Shown here: positions 42,317 through 50,907 of the stretch, one piece after another
How positions within the stretch are numbered: the stretch's first letter is position 1
How the letters are laid out: each line of letters starts with the position of its first letter
Assembly (NCBI RefSeq): GCF_002245535.1
Contig: NZ_NKCN01000010.1
Span: 1-64,000 of the forward strand
DNA length: 64,000 nucleotides
Direction: 5' to 3'
DNA from: Mycobacterium lehmannii
GTDB lineage: Bacteria > Actinomycetota > Actinomycetes > Mycobacteriales > Mycobacteriaceae
Position numbers and translations under genes: made by a program
Notes under the pieces: model-generated
What the model was told of the DNA's origin: nothing
Databases searched by the model: none
The model's input: only the letters and a program-made list of their open reading frames with translations

Positions 42317-44003
42317 GGTTGCGGATCTCCTCTGCGGCAGATGGTTTGACGCTGTCTCGGTCGAGGAACGCCGCGAACGGCGGAATCTCATCGGCAGAAC
42401 ATTCGATGCTGATGACGGCGGGGCCGTCGGTCTCGAGCGCAGCTGTGAGTGCGGCGGGCAGCGACGCGACGTCCTCGATGTCGGCGGTGCGCAGTCCCGG
42501 GAACATCGCGCCAAGTCCGGCCCCCAACCGGCTCGGCCCGAACCGGTTGTAGCTGTACCGATCGCCGTAGAACACCTGCTCGCGAGTGAGGCACATCGCG
42601 TGCGCGTGGTTGTCGAACAGGAGGAACGTCACCGGCAGCCCGTACTCGCGCGCGGTGTGAATCTCCATGCCGTGCATGAGGAAACTGCCGTCGCCCGCTA
42701 CCACCAGCGTCCGCCTGCCCCGGCCGAAGGCCATTCCGATTCCTGCGCCGAAGCTGTATCCCATGCCCCCCATGCCGAGCGCGACGACGAACCGGCCGTC
42801 GCGCCGCACCGGCAGGTGATGAATCGCCGCCGCCCCGATATTGCCCGCGTCGACCACGATGTCCACGCCGTCGGGCAACGTCGCGTCGAGCGCCAGCATC
42901 GCGTCGCGATACCGGACGCCGGTTCCGAGATGGGGCGGCGGCTGCAACTCGTCACGGGTCACCGTGTCGGGCACCCGCAGGCGCGCAGGCCGGCCCGCAC
43001 CTGACAGCGCGTCAGTGAGCGCCCGAAGCGAGGTGCGCAGATCGTCGGTGTGCGCGTGGGTGCATGCGAGATACGGTGGGGCGCAGCCCATCGAGAACAC
43101 GGGAACCGAGGCCAGGGCGTTCTCGAGGCCGGCCCGCGCCGTGACCGTCATCCTGGTGCCCACCAGGAGGCACAACCCACTGTCGGCCAGTGCCGAGGCG
43201 ATGGTCGGATGACCCATCACTCCGGTGACGCCCAGCGCCGACGACGATCCCATCCCCGGTGTGCCCGCGACGTCCTTCGCGTCGGGCACGGTGGCCACCC
43301 GGGCGCGCAGCAATGCCCGCAGCGCCTCGAGCTCGGCACGCGCGTCGTCGCGGGCAACCTGTTCTCCCGCGATGATCGTGACGGGACCCTCGACTCGCCG
43401 AAGCGCCCGCGCGACCGCATGCGGGGCAGCCGGTGTCACACCGACACGCTCGCCGACCACCACACCGCCGTTGACAGGCACCGCGGCTTGCTGGATGTCT
43501 TTGGGCAGCAACAGCACCGACGGCCCTCGCCGGGCCGCTGCGGCCTCGATCGCTGCGGGAAGTGCGGTCACGATGTCCGCGGGCGTGAGTATCCGCCGGC
43601 AATGCACCGACACCGCCGAGAACAGCGCGTGCGCATCGAGTGCCCCGTTGCGGCCGCTGGTGTCCTGGAACGCGCCTCGACCGTCGAGTGCGCTCGGCGG
43701 TTGTCCGATCAACGCCAGTACCGGCACTCGGCTGGCCAACGCTTCCCCCAGTGCGGGAACGGTGTTCAGGCAGCCACCACCCGACGTCGCCGCCACCACG
43801 CCGATTCCGCAGCCGCCGCGGCTGTATCCGTCGGCCATGGTGGCAGCGGAGAACTCGTGCTTGGCGAGCACGGCGTCGATGTCGGAACGGAAATACGCCG
43901 CGTCGTAGAGATCCTCGATGTTGGCACCGTCGACACCGAAGATGAACTGCACGCCGATCGCCGCAAGGTACTCGACGATGTGGTCGACGACTCGATGGCC
44001 CAT
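42297..44003 (-). CDS. Thiamine-diphosphate-dependent enzyme (acetolactate synthase / decarboxylase family)
   Basis: This 568-residue ThDP enzyme has the three-domain layout of the family. The N-terminal Pyr domain carries the catalytic Glu50 (KHEFSAATMADGY), the central domain follows, and the C-terminal PP domain carries the Mg/ThDP motif GDGSFLMHG through LLFDNHAHAM. It is too divergent in substrate loops to call as acetolactate synthase, benzoylformate decarboxylase or an acyloin-forming carboligase. AGGTGAG lies just upstream of the ATG. It is the first gene of the operon with SRPBCC, KAS III-like, aminotransferase and MarR genes. A SigL-type promoter (44033-44060) lies at the right distance. 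Confidence 0.9.
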   Translation of the reverse strand: MGHRVVDHIVEYLAAIGVQFIFGVDGANIEDLYDAAYFRSDIDAVLAKHEFSAATMADGYSRGGCGIGVVAATSGGGCLNTVPALGEALASRVPVLALIGQPPSALDGRGAFQDTSGRNGALDAHALFSAVSVHCRRILTPADIVTALPAAIEAAAARRGPSVLLLPKDIQQAAVPVNGGVVVGERVGVTPAAPHAVARALRRVEGPVTIIAGEQVARDDARAELEALRALLRARVATVPDAKDVAGTPGMGSSSALGVTGVMGHPTIASALADSGLCLLVGTRMTVTARAGLENALASVPVFSMGCAPPYLACTHAHTDDLRTSLRALTDALSGAGRPARLRVPDTVTRDELQPPPHLGTGVRYRDAMLALDATLPDGVDIVVDAGNIGAAAIHHLPVRRDGRFVVALGMGGMGYSFGAGIGMAFGRGRRTLVVAGDGSFLMHGMEIHTAREYGLPVTFLLFDNHAHAMCLTREQVFYGDRYSYNRFGPSRLGAGLGAMFPGLRTADIEDVASLPAALTAALETDGPAVISIECSADEIPPFAAFLDRDSVKPSAAEEIRNHVPARP

Positions 44004-44032
44004 CTCTCACCTGCTTTCGGACTTCAGCGAGT

Positions 44033-44060
44033 TACACGGTGCGCGGGCAGGCGGAGTTCA
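44033..44060 (-). promoter_or_regulatory. SigL-type promoter of the ThDP/KAS III operon
   Basis: On the minus strand, TGAACT (44060-44055) and CGTGTA (44038-44033) are separated by 16 bases. This repeats the element found before sigL (TGAACC-N16-CGTGTC) with one change per box. A start site about seven bases on would give a leader of roughly 20 bases that contains the AGGTGAG ribosome-binding site. The match is to the in-window sigL promoter and to the TGAACC/CGT consensus known for mycobacterial SigL. Confidence 0.7.
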
Positions 44061-44074
44061 TCGGTTCAGAACAT

Positions 44075-44800
44075 TCACAGCGAACGCTCGAGAAGCACTT
44101 CACCGGATTCGGGTGAAACCAGTTGCACAGCAGCGATTTCGTCCATCTGCATCGGCGTAGTGGCGCTCGGCAGTGCGGTCGCGCCCGACAGCCCCAGCCA
44201 CGTCGCCACTTGGTTGCGGCTGCCGTCGTGTCCCACCACAACCATCCCCAGGTTCTGGGGCGGCGCATCGCGTTGGCCCCAGTCGCCGTAGGTGCATGCC
44301 ATGTCGATTCGAGTGCCCCAGCCGTACCCCGTCATCGAGATGGTCGCGTTGATCGGCGTCTCGGAAACCTTGGCCATCTCCAGTTGCTGACCGGACGCCT
44401 GCGGCGGTGTGCCGGTTTGCAACCCGAACGTCTCCGGACGGACCGCGATCGCGATGCCGACCACCAGCACGGCGGCGGCCAGACCGATGGCTGCCGAGGT
44501 CATCCACCGCGACCGCCTGCGTCGCGCGCGCACCCTGTTCAACAGCCCGCTCAACAGTTCTGGCGGGGGTTGTGCGTGCGCGGGCTCATGGCCGTCGAAC
44601 TCGGCCGGTTCGACCGTGCCCAGCAGAGTGGGGATGTCGCGCAGTTCGGCGACCGCGGCCGTGCAACGCTCACAGGTCGCAAGATGTGCCTCGTACTCGA
44701 GGCGGTCCTGTTCGGTCAGCGAGCCCAGGACGTAGGCGGCGTCCCACGTGGCGTGCCGATCGTCGTCCGCTCGGCCGAGGACGGGTTCGAATGCCGTCAC
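44075..44800 (-). CDS. rslA: Anti-sigma-L factor (zinc-binding, membrane anchored)
   Basis: This 241-residue anti-sigma factor has a cytoplasmic zinc anti-sigma domain with His39, Cys43 and Cys46 (HLATCERC), one transmembrane helix (about residues 100-120) and an extracytoplasmic C-terminal domain of the RskA type. It overlaps the sigL stop as ATGA and would bind SigL until oxidation or another envelope signal releases it, as known for RslA. The biosynthetic operon begins 71 bases downstream on the same strand. Confidence 0.93.
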   Translation of the reverse strand: MTAFEPVLGRADDDRHATWDAAYVLGSLTEQDRLEYEAHLATCERCTAAVAELRDIPTLLGTVEPAEFDGHEPAHAQPPPELLSGLLNRVRARRRRSRWMTSAAIGLAAAVLVVGIAIAVRPETFGLQTGTPPQASGQQLEMAKVSETPINATISMTGYGWGTRIDMACTYGDWGQRDAPPQNLGMVVVGHDGSRNQVATWLGLSGATALPSATTPMQMDEIAAVQLVSPESGEVLLERSL

Positions 44801-45312
44801 CGTGTCACCCCCATCTCCTCCAACTTGAGCTTGAGCGCTCGTACCCCGTAGTGCAGCCGTGACTTCACGGTGCCTTCGGCGATGTGGAGGTCGGCTGCGA
44901 TCTGCGCCGTGGTCCAGCCCTGGTAGTACGCGCGGCTGATGACCGCGCGGTGCTCCTCGGACAGCGCACCGACGGCTTCGCCGAGCATCATTCGGTTCAA
45001 CGCAGCCTCCACCTCGTCGGGCCCGGCCCGGTCCGCGGTCGTCTCCATGTCGGCGGTGCCGGCTTCGCTACGGAAGCGGGCACTGCGTGTCTCGTCGATG
45101 ATGAGGTTGCGGGCCACGGTGAACAACCACGGTCGCGCCGACCTCGAGGCGTCGGCCGTCACCTCGGGGTGTCGCCACGCCCGCAGTAGCGTCTCCTGCA
45201 CCACATCCTCCGCCCGGGCCGTGTCGCCGGTCAGCCGGACCGCATAGCGCCAGATCGCGGCGGCGTGCTCGGTATAGAGCACCCGCATGACGGTCGCGTC
45301 CGGGTCGTCCAA
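44797..45312 (-). CDS. sigL: ECF sigma factor SigL
   Basis: This roughly 171-residue ECF sigma factor has region 2 (LYTEHAAAIWRYAVRLTGD, AEDVVQETLLRAWRHPEV) and region 4 (LSEEHRAVISRAYYQGWTTAQIAADL, IAEGTVKSRLHYGVRAL). It is close to M. tuberculosis SigL through EDVVQETLLRAW and AEGTVKSRLHY, and rslA follows. I chose the TTG at 45312 because GGAGG at 45319-45323 lies six bases upstream. A TTG at 45318 would touch that site. It has its own TGAACC-N16-CGTGTC promoter, so it is autoregulated, with a very short 5' leader. Confidence 0.95.
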   Translation of the reverse strand: MDDPDATVMRVLYTEHAAAIWRYAVRLTGDTARAEDVVQETLLRAWRHPEVTADASRSARPWLFTVARNLIIDETRSARFRSEAGTADMETTADRAGPDEVEAALNRMMLGEAVGALSEEHRAVISRAYYQGWTTAQIAADLHIAEGTVKSRLHYGVRALKLKLEEMGVTR

Positions 45313-45329
45313 CTTCAACCTCCGCCCTA

Positions 45330-45357
45330 GACACGAGGTTGGCGGTCATCCGGTTCA
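45330..45357 (-). promoter_or_regulatory. Autoregulatory SigL promoter of sigL-rslA
   Basis: On the minus strand, TGAACC (45357-45352) and CGTGTC (45335-45330) are separated by 16 bases, just upstream of the ribosome-binding site and the sigL start. This is the canonical form of a mycobacterial SigL promoter as I know it and explains autoregulation. It served as the reference for the second site before the ThDP gene. Confidence 0.8.
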
Positions 45358-45374
45358 GTATCGGCGCTGCATCC

Positions 45375-45836
45375 TCACAGCGGGACGGAGTTGCGCCGGG
45401 CACCTGCTTGGTTCTCGGCGAACCGTTCATGCAGGGTGCGCAGCACCGCCGCGCACGCCGCCCGCTCGGCTGGGTCGATGTGGTCGAGCACCCGGGCCAG
45501 TTCGCGGCGCCGACGAGCGGTGACCTGCTGCACCAGTTTGCGGCCCGAAGCAGTCAACTCCAGGGTGACGACGCTGCGGTTCGACGGATCCGAGCCGCGC
45601 ACCAGGTGGCCAGAGGCATGCAGTCGGTCGGCCAGACGCGTCACCGTGGATCCGACCACTCCGAGCGCCTTGGCGCATTCAGTCGACGTCGATCGACCGC
45701 GCTGTTGCAACACCGCGAGCAACCGGAACTGCGGCAGCGAGACGTCCACCTCTTCGACACTGCGCAGCGCCAGGCCCACCAAATCCCTGGCCGCCACCTC
45801 GAACGCCGTCAGCTCTTCTTTTGGTGTCTTGGTCAC
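45375..45836 (-). CDS. MarR-family regulator
   Basis: This is 153 residues from a GTG at 45836. It has the MarR helices VDVSLPQFRLLAVLQQRG, the recognition region STECAKALGVVGSTVTRLADRL and the wing LVRGSDPSNRSVVTLELT. The frame is open upstream, but that part overlaps the divergent fur-like region and reads as low-complexity sequence, so the GTG is preferred, although no strong ribosome-binding site precedes it. It is divergent to the Fur-like/catalase pair and codirectional with sigL-rslA, 62 bases upstream of them. It could respond to oxidants. Confidence 0.85.
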   Translation of the reverse strand: MTKTPKEELTAFEVAARDLVGLALRSVEEVDVSLPQFRLLAVLQQRGRSTSTECAKALGVVGSTVTRLADRLHASGHLVRGSDPSNRSVVTLELTASGRKLVQQVTARRRRELARVLDHIDPAERAACAAVLRTLHERFAENQAGARRNSVPL

Positions 45837-45921
45837 GTCGGTATTCCGGGCGCGTGCATGCCAAAATTGTCGCACGCGGGCACACCCAGTCAGCACTGCT
45901 GACCTCCTAGGTATTGCTTTT

Positions 45922-45934
45922 TGCAAGACTTGCA
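45922..45934. promoter_or_regulatory. Perfect 6-1-6 palindrome upstream of the Fur-like/catalase genes
   Basis: TGCAAG-A-CTTGCA is a perfect 13-base palindrome 60 bases upstream of the Fur-like start, flanked by further TTGC/GCAA words. Fur-family boxes are typically 7-1-7 repeats, so this is the best candidate operator for autoregulation of the Fur-like gene with katA. It could alternatively serve the divergent MarR gene. Confidence 0.6.
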
Positions 45935-45993
45935 GAATGCAAGGAATTGGGGCAGAATGGAAACTTGACTGGTTCAAGTATTCGGAGGGCCGC

Positions 45994-46425
45994 ATGTCCG
46001 TGACTCGTTGGCACGACGATCTGCGGGCCGCCGGGCTGCGTGTCACCAAACCCCGACTCGCCGTGCTCGCCGAGGTGCGAGCCCATCCGCACGCGGACGT
46101 CGAGCAGATCGCCGCCGGAGCGCGCCGCCGCATCGGATCACTGTCGACGCAGGCGGTTTACGACGTGCTCTATGCCCTGACCGATGCCGGACTGTTGCGG
46201 CGCGTCGAACCCGCCGGCTCACGTGCGCGCTTCGAACTGCAGACCGGCGACAACCACCACCACCTGGTCTGCCGGGTGTGTGGCGCCCTCGACGACGTCG
46301 ACTGCGAGGTCGGCCGGGCCCCGTGCCTGCACACCAGCGGTGACACCGGTTACGCGATCGACGAGGCCGAAGTGACGTTCTGGGGCATCTGCCCCGGCTG
46401 CCAAGGCAGTGCACAACTCAACTGA
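45994..46425 (+). CDS. Fur-family peroxide/redox regulator (FurA/CatR type)
   Basis: This 143-residue Fur-fold repressor has an N-terminal winged helix ([32 protein letters not shown]) and a C-terminal metal domain with [11 protein letters not shown] and CPGC, the two CxxC zinc motifs. GGAGG is seven bases from the ATG at 45994. Mycobacterial FurA is usually linked to katG and Streptomyces CatR to a monofunctional catalase. Here the next gene, 13 bases away, is a monofunctional catalase, so the arrangement is CatR-like. It probably derepresses the catalase under peroxide. Confidence 0.93.
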   Translation: MSVTRWHDDLRAAGLRVTKPRLAVLAEVRAHPHADVEQIAAGARRRIGSLSTQAVYDVLYALTDAGLLRRVEPAGSRARFELQTGDNHHHLVCRVCGALDDVDCEVGRAPCLHTSGDTGYAIDEAEVTFWGICPGCQGSAQLN

Positions 46426-46438
46426 AACGGAGATTCCC

Positions 46439-47929
46439 ATGACCACACCGAAATTCGGGTCGACGACCGGCACCGGCGCTCCGGCCCCCAGCGACCGCAA
46501 CACGCTCAGCGTCGGCTCCAACGGACCACTCGTCCTGCACGACGTGCATTTCCTGGAGCAGATGGCGCACTTCAACCGTGAGCGCGTCCCGGAGCGCAGC
46601 CCGCACGCCAAGGGCTCCGGCGCCTTCGGGGTGTTCAACGCCACCGAGGACGTCTCGCAGTTCACCAAGGCCGCGCTGTTCCAGAAGGGCGCGAAAACCG
46701 ATCTGCTGATCCGGTTTTCGACGGTGGCCGGTGAGCAGGGCAGCCCGGACACGTGGCGGGATGTGCGCGGATACTCGCTGAAGTTCTACACTTCAGAAGG
46801 CAACTACGACCTGGTCGGCAACAACACGCCGATCTTCTTCGTCCGTGACCCGATGAAGTTCCCACATTTCATCCGCAGCCAGAAGCGGCTGCCCGACTCC
46901 GGCCTGCGGTCCTCGCAGATGCAGTGGGATTTCTGGAGTTTGAACCCCGAGTCCGCCCACCAGGTGACCTACCTGATGGGTGAGCGCGGCCTGCCGCGGA
47001 CCTGGCGCCACATGAACGGCTACGGCTCGCACACCTACATGTGGGTCAACGCCGCAGGCGAGAAGTTCTGGGTGAAGTACCACTTCCACACCGACCAGGG
47101 CATGGAGTTCCTCACCAATGACGAGGCCGCCGCCCTGGCCGGTGAGGACAGCGACTTCCACCGCCGAGACCTCTTCGATGCGATCAACCGGGGCGAGCAC
47201 CCAAGCTGGCGGCTCTCGGTGCAGGTGATGCCGTACGCCGAGGCGGCCGACTACCGGTTCAACCCGTTCGACCTGACCAAGGTGTGGCCGCACGCGGACT
47301 ACCCACTGATCCCGGTCGGCAGCTTCACGCTCAACCGCAACCCGGAGAACTTCTTCGCCCAGATCGAACAGGCGGCGTTCTCCCCGGGTAACACGGTGCC
47401 GGGTATCGGCCTGTCGCCGGACAAGATGCTGCTCGGCCGCGCGTTCGCCTACAGCGATGCGCAGCGCAACCGGATCGGCACCAACTTCCACCAGCTGCCG
47501 GTGAACCAGCCGCGCGACGGGGTGCCGATGAACTCCTACATGTTCGACGGCCAGATGACCTACCACCACTCCGGCGCGGCACCGGTTTACGCACCCAACA
47601 GCGGCGGACGTCCGTGGTCGGACACCACCGGCCCGGCCGAAGACGGCTGGGAGGCAGACGCCGAACTGGTGCGCTCGGCCTACGCATTGCACGCCGAGGA
47701 CGACGACTTCGGCCAGCCCGGCACGATGGTGCGCAAGGTGTGGAACGACGCGCAACGCACCGCGGCGGTCGAGACGATCGCGGGCAGCCTCGACGGGGTG
47801 ACCGGCGAGGTGCTCGACCGGTCGCTGGAGTACTGGCGCAACGTCGACGACGATCTGGGCGCCCGGATCGAGAAGGCGGTCCGCGGGGATGCCGCACCCG
47901 AACCCGTGCAGGGTATGGGCGAGGGCTAA
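46439..47929 (+). CDS. katA: Monofunctional heme catalase
   Basis: This 496-residue catalase has catalytic His56 ([15 protein letters not shown]), the VGNNTPIFF Asn (128-129) and the heme-ligand Tyr338 ([14 protein letters not shown]). Length and motifs fit the small-subunit clade rather than the bifunctional KatG type. The segment before His56 has SPH where VVH is common. It decomposes hydrogen peroxide in the cytoplasm. The ATG follows GGAG by about eight bases and the Fur-like gene by 13 bases, so the pair is a single operon. It is convergent with map. Confidence 0.96.
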   Translation: MTTPKFGSTTGTGAPAPSDRNTLSVGSNGPLVLHDVHFLEQMAHFNRERVPERSPHAKGSGAFGVFNATEDVSQFTKAALFQKGAKTDLLIRFSTVAGEQGSPDTWRDVRGYSLKFYTSEGNYDLVGNNTPIFFVRDPMKFPHFIRSQKRLPDSGLRSSQMQWDFWSLNPESAHQVTYLMGERGLPRTWRHMNGYGSHTYMWVNAAGEKFWVKYHFHTDQGMEFLTNDEAAALAGEDSDFHRRDLFDAINRGEHPSWRLSVQVMPYAEAADYRFNPFDLTKVWPHADYPLIPVGSFTLNRNPENFFAQIEQAAFSPGNTVPGIGLSPDKMLLGRAFAYSDAQRNRIGTNFHQLPVNQPRDGVPMNSYMFDGQMTYHHSGAAPVYAPNSGGRPWSDTTGPAEDGWEADAELVRSAYALHAEDDDFGQPGTMVRKVWNDAQRTAAVETIAGSLDGVTGEVLDRSLEYWRNVDDDLGARIEKAVRGDAAPEPVQGMGEG

Positions 47930-47958
47930 CCGCCCTTGGATGATTTCGCGCGGGCGGC

Positions 47959-48753
47959 CTACTGAGTGAGGATCCGCGGCCCGTCCTCGGTGACGGCCAC
48001 GGTGTGCTCCCAGTGGGCCGCCCGCGATCCGTCTGTGGTAACGACGGTCCACTCGTCCTCGAGGATCACGGTCTTGGTGGTGCCCAGCGTCAGCATCGGC
48101 TCGATGGCCAGCACCGAACCGACCGCCAGATAGGGTCCGCGCCCGGGCGCGCCCTCGTTGGGCAGGAACGGGTCCATGTGCATCTGCCTGCCGATGCCGT
48201 GTCCGCCGTAGCCGTCGACGATGCCGAACTTGCGGCCGTACCGCTTCTCGGCGGCGCGCGCCGTGGTCTCGATGGCGTGGGAAACGTCGGTGAGCCGGTT
48301 GCCGGGCACCATCGCGGATGCGCCGGCCTCCATGGCTTCCTTGGTGGCCTGCGACAACGCCTCGTCGACCGGGATCAGCGTCCCGACCCCGAACGTGATC
48401 GCCGAGTCGCCGTGCCAGCCGTCGACGATCGCCCCGCAGTCGATGGACACCAAGTCCCCGGACGCCAGGGTCTCTGCCGCAGACGGAATACCGTGCACTA
48501 CACGGTCATTGACCGAGGAGCAGATGCTCGCGGGATACCCGTGGTAGCCGAGGAAGGAGGGCACACCTCCGCCGTCGCGGATCACCGACTCGGCGACCTC
48601 GTCGAGCGCCAGTGTGGTCACGCCGGGGGCGGCGGCCTGCCGGACCGCGGCCAGCGCCGACGCCACCAAGGCTCCCGCGACGGCCATCGCGTCGAGTTCA
48701 TCGGGGGTGCGCTGCGGTACGACCTTGCGTCCGCGCAGGCCCATCAGGCCCAT
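47959..48753 (-). CDS. map: Methionine aminopeptidase
   Basis: This 264-residue type I methionine aminopeptidase has the metal-binding residues in SIDCG and [10 protein letters not shown] (two Asp), [12 protein letters not shown] (His), AIEPML (Glu) and [11 protein letters not shown] (Glu). It removes the initiator Met from nascent proteins. It starts five bases after adk and belongs to the secY-adk-map operon known from M. tuberculosis (mapA). In that genome sigL follows directly; here the Fur-like, catalase and MarR genes lie between. Confidence 0.97.
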   Translation of the reverse strand: MGLMGLRGRKVVPQRTPDELDAMAVAGALVASALAAVRQAAAPGVTTLALDEVAESVIRDGGGVPSFLGYHGYPASICSSVNDRVVHGIPSAAETLASGDLVSIDCGAIVDGWHGDSAITFGVGTLIPVDEALSQATKEAMEAGASAMVPGNRLTDVSHAIETTARAAEKRYGRKFGIVDGYGGHGIGRQMHMDPFLPNEGAPGRGPYLAVGSVLAIEPMLTLGTTKTVILEDEWTVVTTDGSRAAHWEHTVAVTEDGPRILTQ

Positions 48754-48758
48754 ATCCG

Positions 48759-49307
48759 CTACTTACCGAGCGCCTGCAGTGCGCGCGCGAAAACCTCGTC
48801 GAGAGCGCCGACCGCGTCGACTTGCTGCAGGTTGTTGCTGCTGTAGTACTCGAGCAGGGGGTAGGTCTCGTCGCGATAGACCTGCATGCGGTTGCGGATC
48901 ACGTCTTCGGTGTCGTCTTCGCGGCCGCGGGACTTGAGACGCTTGAACAGCTCGTCCTCGGAAACCTTGAACTCCAGCACCGCATCGAGCTTGGTGTCGT
49001 GGCGCTTGAGCATGTCGTCGAGCGCCTTGGCCTGCTCCACGGAGCGGGGGTAGCCGTCGAGGATGAACCCGTCGGCCGCGTCGGGCTGTTCGATGCGGTC
49101 CTCGACCAGCTTGTTCGTCAGCTCCGATGGCACCAGGTCGCCCGCGTCGAGGTATTTCTTGGCTTCCAGCCCCAGCGGGGTGCCGTCGCCGATGTTCTTG
49201 CGGAAGAGGTCGCCGGTCGAGATCTGCGGAATTCCGAGCTTTTCGGAGAGCTTCTGGGCCTGTGTTCCCTTGCCGGCGCCGGGCGGTCCGAGCAGAACGA
49301 CTCTCAC
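48759..49307 (-). CDS. adk: Adenylate kinase
   Basis: This 182-residue short-type adenylate kinase has the P-loop [10 protein letters not shown] (residues 7-16), the AMP-binding DLFRKNI and GYPRSVEQA segments and the LID Arg-rich part [15 protein letters not shown]. The short LID without a zinc module is normal for actinobacteria. It interconverts ATP, ADP and AMP. The ATG overlaps the secY stop as ATGA, and map starts five bases after its own stop. Confidence 0.98.
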   Translation of the reverse strand: MRVVLLGPPGAGKGTQAQKLSEKLGIPQISTGDLFRKNIGDGTPLGLEAKKYLDAGDLVPSELTNKLVEDRIEQPDAADGFILDGYPRSVEQAKALDDMLKRHDTKLDAVLEFKVSEDELFKRLKSRGREDDTEDVIRNRMQVYRDETYPLLEYYSSNNLQQVDAVGALDEVFARALQALGK

Positions 49308-50644
49308 TTCAGAAACCCTTCGTAATTGCGCTGCATCAGCTGGCTCTCGATCTGTTTGACGGTATCCAATCCGACCCCGACGAGGATCAGTACGCCCACA
49401 CCACCGAACGGCAGGTTCTGCACGGGCCCGCTGCTCCCCACGGAGAGGAACAGGTTCGGCAGCACGGCGATCAGACCCAGGTAGATCGAACCTGGAAGGG
49501 TGATCCGGCTCAGTACGTAACGCAGGTAGTCCGCGGTCGGCTTGCCAGGCCGGATGCCGGGGATGAAGCCGCCGAACTTCTTCATCTCGTCGGCCCGCTC
49601 ATCGGGGTTGAACGTGATGGAGACGTAGAAGTAGGTGAAGAACACGATCAGCGCGAAGTAGACCCCGATGTAGGCCAGGCTGCTGGGATCTGTCAGGTAG
49701 TTCGCGACGAACGTGTTCCACCAGTTGGTGCTGTTCGGATTCGAGCTTCCGCTCTGGATGAGCTGGGTGATGAGCTGCGGGATGTAGATCAGCGACGAGG
49801 CGAAGATCACCGGGATGACGCCTGCCTGGTTCACCTTCAACGGCAGGTACGTCGAGGTGCCGCCGTACATCTTGCGGCCAACCATCCGCTTGGCGTACTG
49901 CACGGGGATTCGGCGCTGGCCCTGCTCGACGAACACCACGCCGACGATGATCGCCAGCGCACCGGCGCAGACCAGCGCGAACACCAGGCCGCCGCGGCTC
50001 TCGAGGATGGTCTGACCCTCGCCAGGGATCGCCGAGGCGATGCTCGCGAAGATGATCAGCGACATGCCGTTACCGATGCCGCGCTCGGTGACCAGCTCGC
50101 CCATCCACATCACCAGCGCCGCGCCCGCGGTCATCACCAGCACCATCACCACGAGGGTGAAGATGTTCAGCCCCTCGCTCTGGCCCTGGATGATGTCCAG
50201 CGAGCAGCCTTGGAGCAGGCCGCCGTTGGCCGCCAGCGCCACGATGCTGGTGCTCTGCAGAATGGCCAGCGCAATGGCCAGATAGCGCGTGTACTGCGTC
50301 ATCTTGGCCTGGCCGGACTGGCCTTCTTTACGCAGCTGCTCGAACCGCGGGATCACCACGGTCAGCAGCTGCACGATGATGCTCGCGGTGATGTAGGGCA
50401 TCACACCGACGGCGAACACCGACAACTGCAGCAACGCGCCGCCGGAGAACAGGTTGATCAGCGAGTAGATCTGGCCGGACTCACCGCCGGTGACCTCAGC
50501 GATGCACTCCTGCACGTTCGGGTAGTTCACCCCCGGAGACGGGATCGCGGCCCCGACCCGGTAAAGGATCACGATGCCCAGGGTGAACAGGATCTTTCGC
50601 CTCAGGTCGACCGTCCGCAGTGATGAGATGAAAGCCGAAAGCAC
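49304..50644 (-). CDS. secY: Protein translocase channel subunit SecY
   Basis: This 446-residue polytopic membrane protein has about ten hydrophobic segments and SecY motifs such as [16 protein letters not shown] (here with VGVMPYITA), [14 protein letters not shown] and the C-terminal [16 protein letters not shown] loop ([17 protein letters not shown]). It forms the Sec channel with SecE and SecG. The GTG start has AGGAGGA upstream. It heads the secY-adk-map operon with a 263 bp upstream gap. It is not the accessory SecY2 type, judging by length and by its adk/map neighbours. Confidence 0.97.
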   Translation of the reverse strand: MLSAFISSLRTVDLRRKILFTLGIVILYRVGAAIPSPGVNYPNVQECIAEVTGGESGQIYSLINLFSGGALLQLSVFAVGVMPYITASIIVQLLTVVIPRFEQLRKEGQSGQAKMTQYTRYLAIALAILQSTSIVALAANGGLLQGCSLDIIQGQSEGLNIFTLVVMVLVMTAGAALVMWMGELVTERGIGNGMSLIIFASIASAIPGEGQTILESRGGLVFALVCAGALAIIVGVVFVEQGQRRIPVQYAKRMVGRKMYGGTSTYLPLKVNQAGVIPVIFASSLIYIPQLITQLIQSGSSNPNSTNWWNTFVANYLTDPSSLAYIGVYFALIVFFTYFYVSITFNPDERADEMKKFGGFIPGIRPGKPTADYLRYVLSRITLPGSIYLGLIAVLPNLFLSVGSSGPVQNLPFGGVGVLILVGVGLDTVKQIESQLMQRNYEGFLK

Positions 50645-50710
50645 TCTTCCTCCTGCGCAGCCGGCCTGTTGATCGCGGCGTGCGGATGGGGCTGGATTCG
50701 ACCAGCGTCT

Positions 50711-50739
50711 TGGTTAAGTCGTGTGCGGACCCCCGTCAA
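50711..50739 (-). promoter_or_regulatory. Weak SigA-like promoter candidate for secY
   Basis: On the minus strand TTGACG (50739-50734) and TAACCA (50716-50711) are 17 bases apart, about 70 bases upstream of the secY start. The -10 box is poor, so this is only a candidate in an otherwise featureless stretch. Confidence 0.25.
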
Positions 50740-50847
50740 GCGCGCAGCCTGCAGAGTTACCCGTCAAACAGTCTACGAGAATAACAGTTGGGGTCCCGTT
50801 GGCCCGCATCCCGCTGATCGTCCCGCCTCACAGCAACCTCTCAGGCC

Positions 50848-50875
50848 GGGAACATACCGTGGAACCAATCTCGTT
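50848..50875 (+). promoter_or_regulatory. Group-IV (SigH/SigE-like) promoter candidate for the methyltransferase operon
   Basis: GGGAACA (50848-50854) and CGTT (50872-50875) are separated by 17 bases, and the first methyltransferase starts 33 bases on. This is the usual form of mycobacterial SigH/SigE-type promoters. Whether either factor uses it is untested. Confidence 0.4.
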
Positions 50876-50907
50876 ATATCCACTAACCAATAGCGTCAGG
50901 AGTTGAG

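Noticed and set aside
44060..44068. TGAACC eight bases upstream of the chosen -35 before the ThDP gene
   Set aside because: Its distance to CGTGTA is 24 bases, too long; the TGAACT eight bases closer gives 16, as in the sigL promoter.
49127..50623. A 498-codon plus-strand open frame
   Set aside because: It is antisense to secY and adk, which are certain genes; its composition is typical of a shadow frame.
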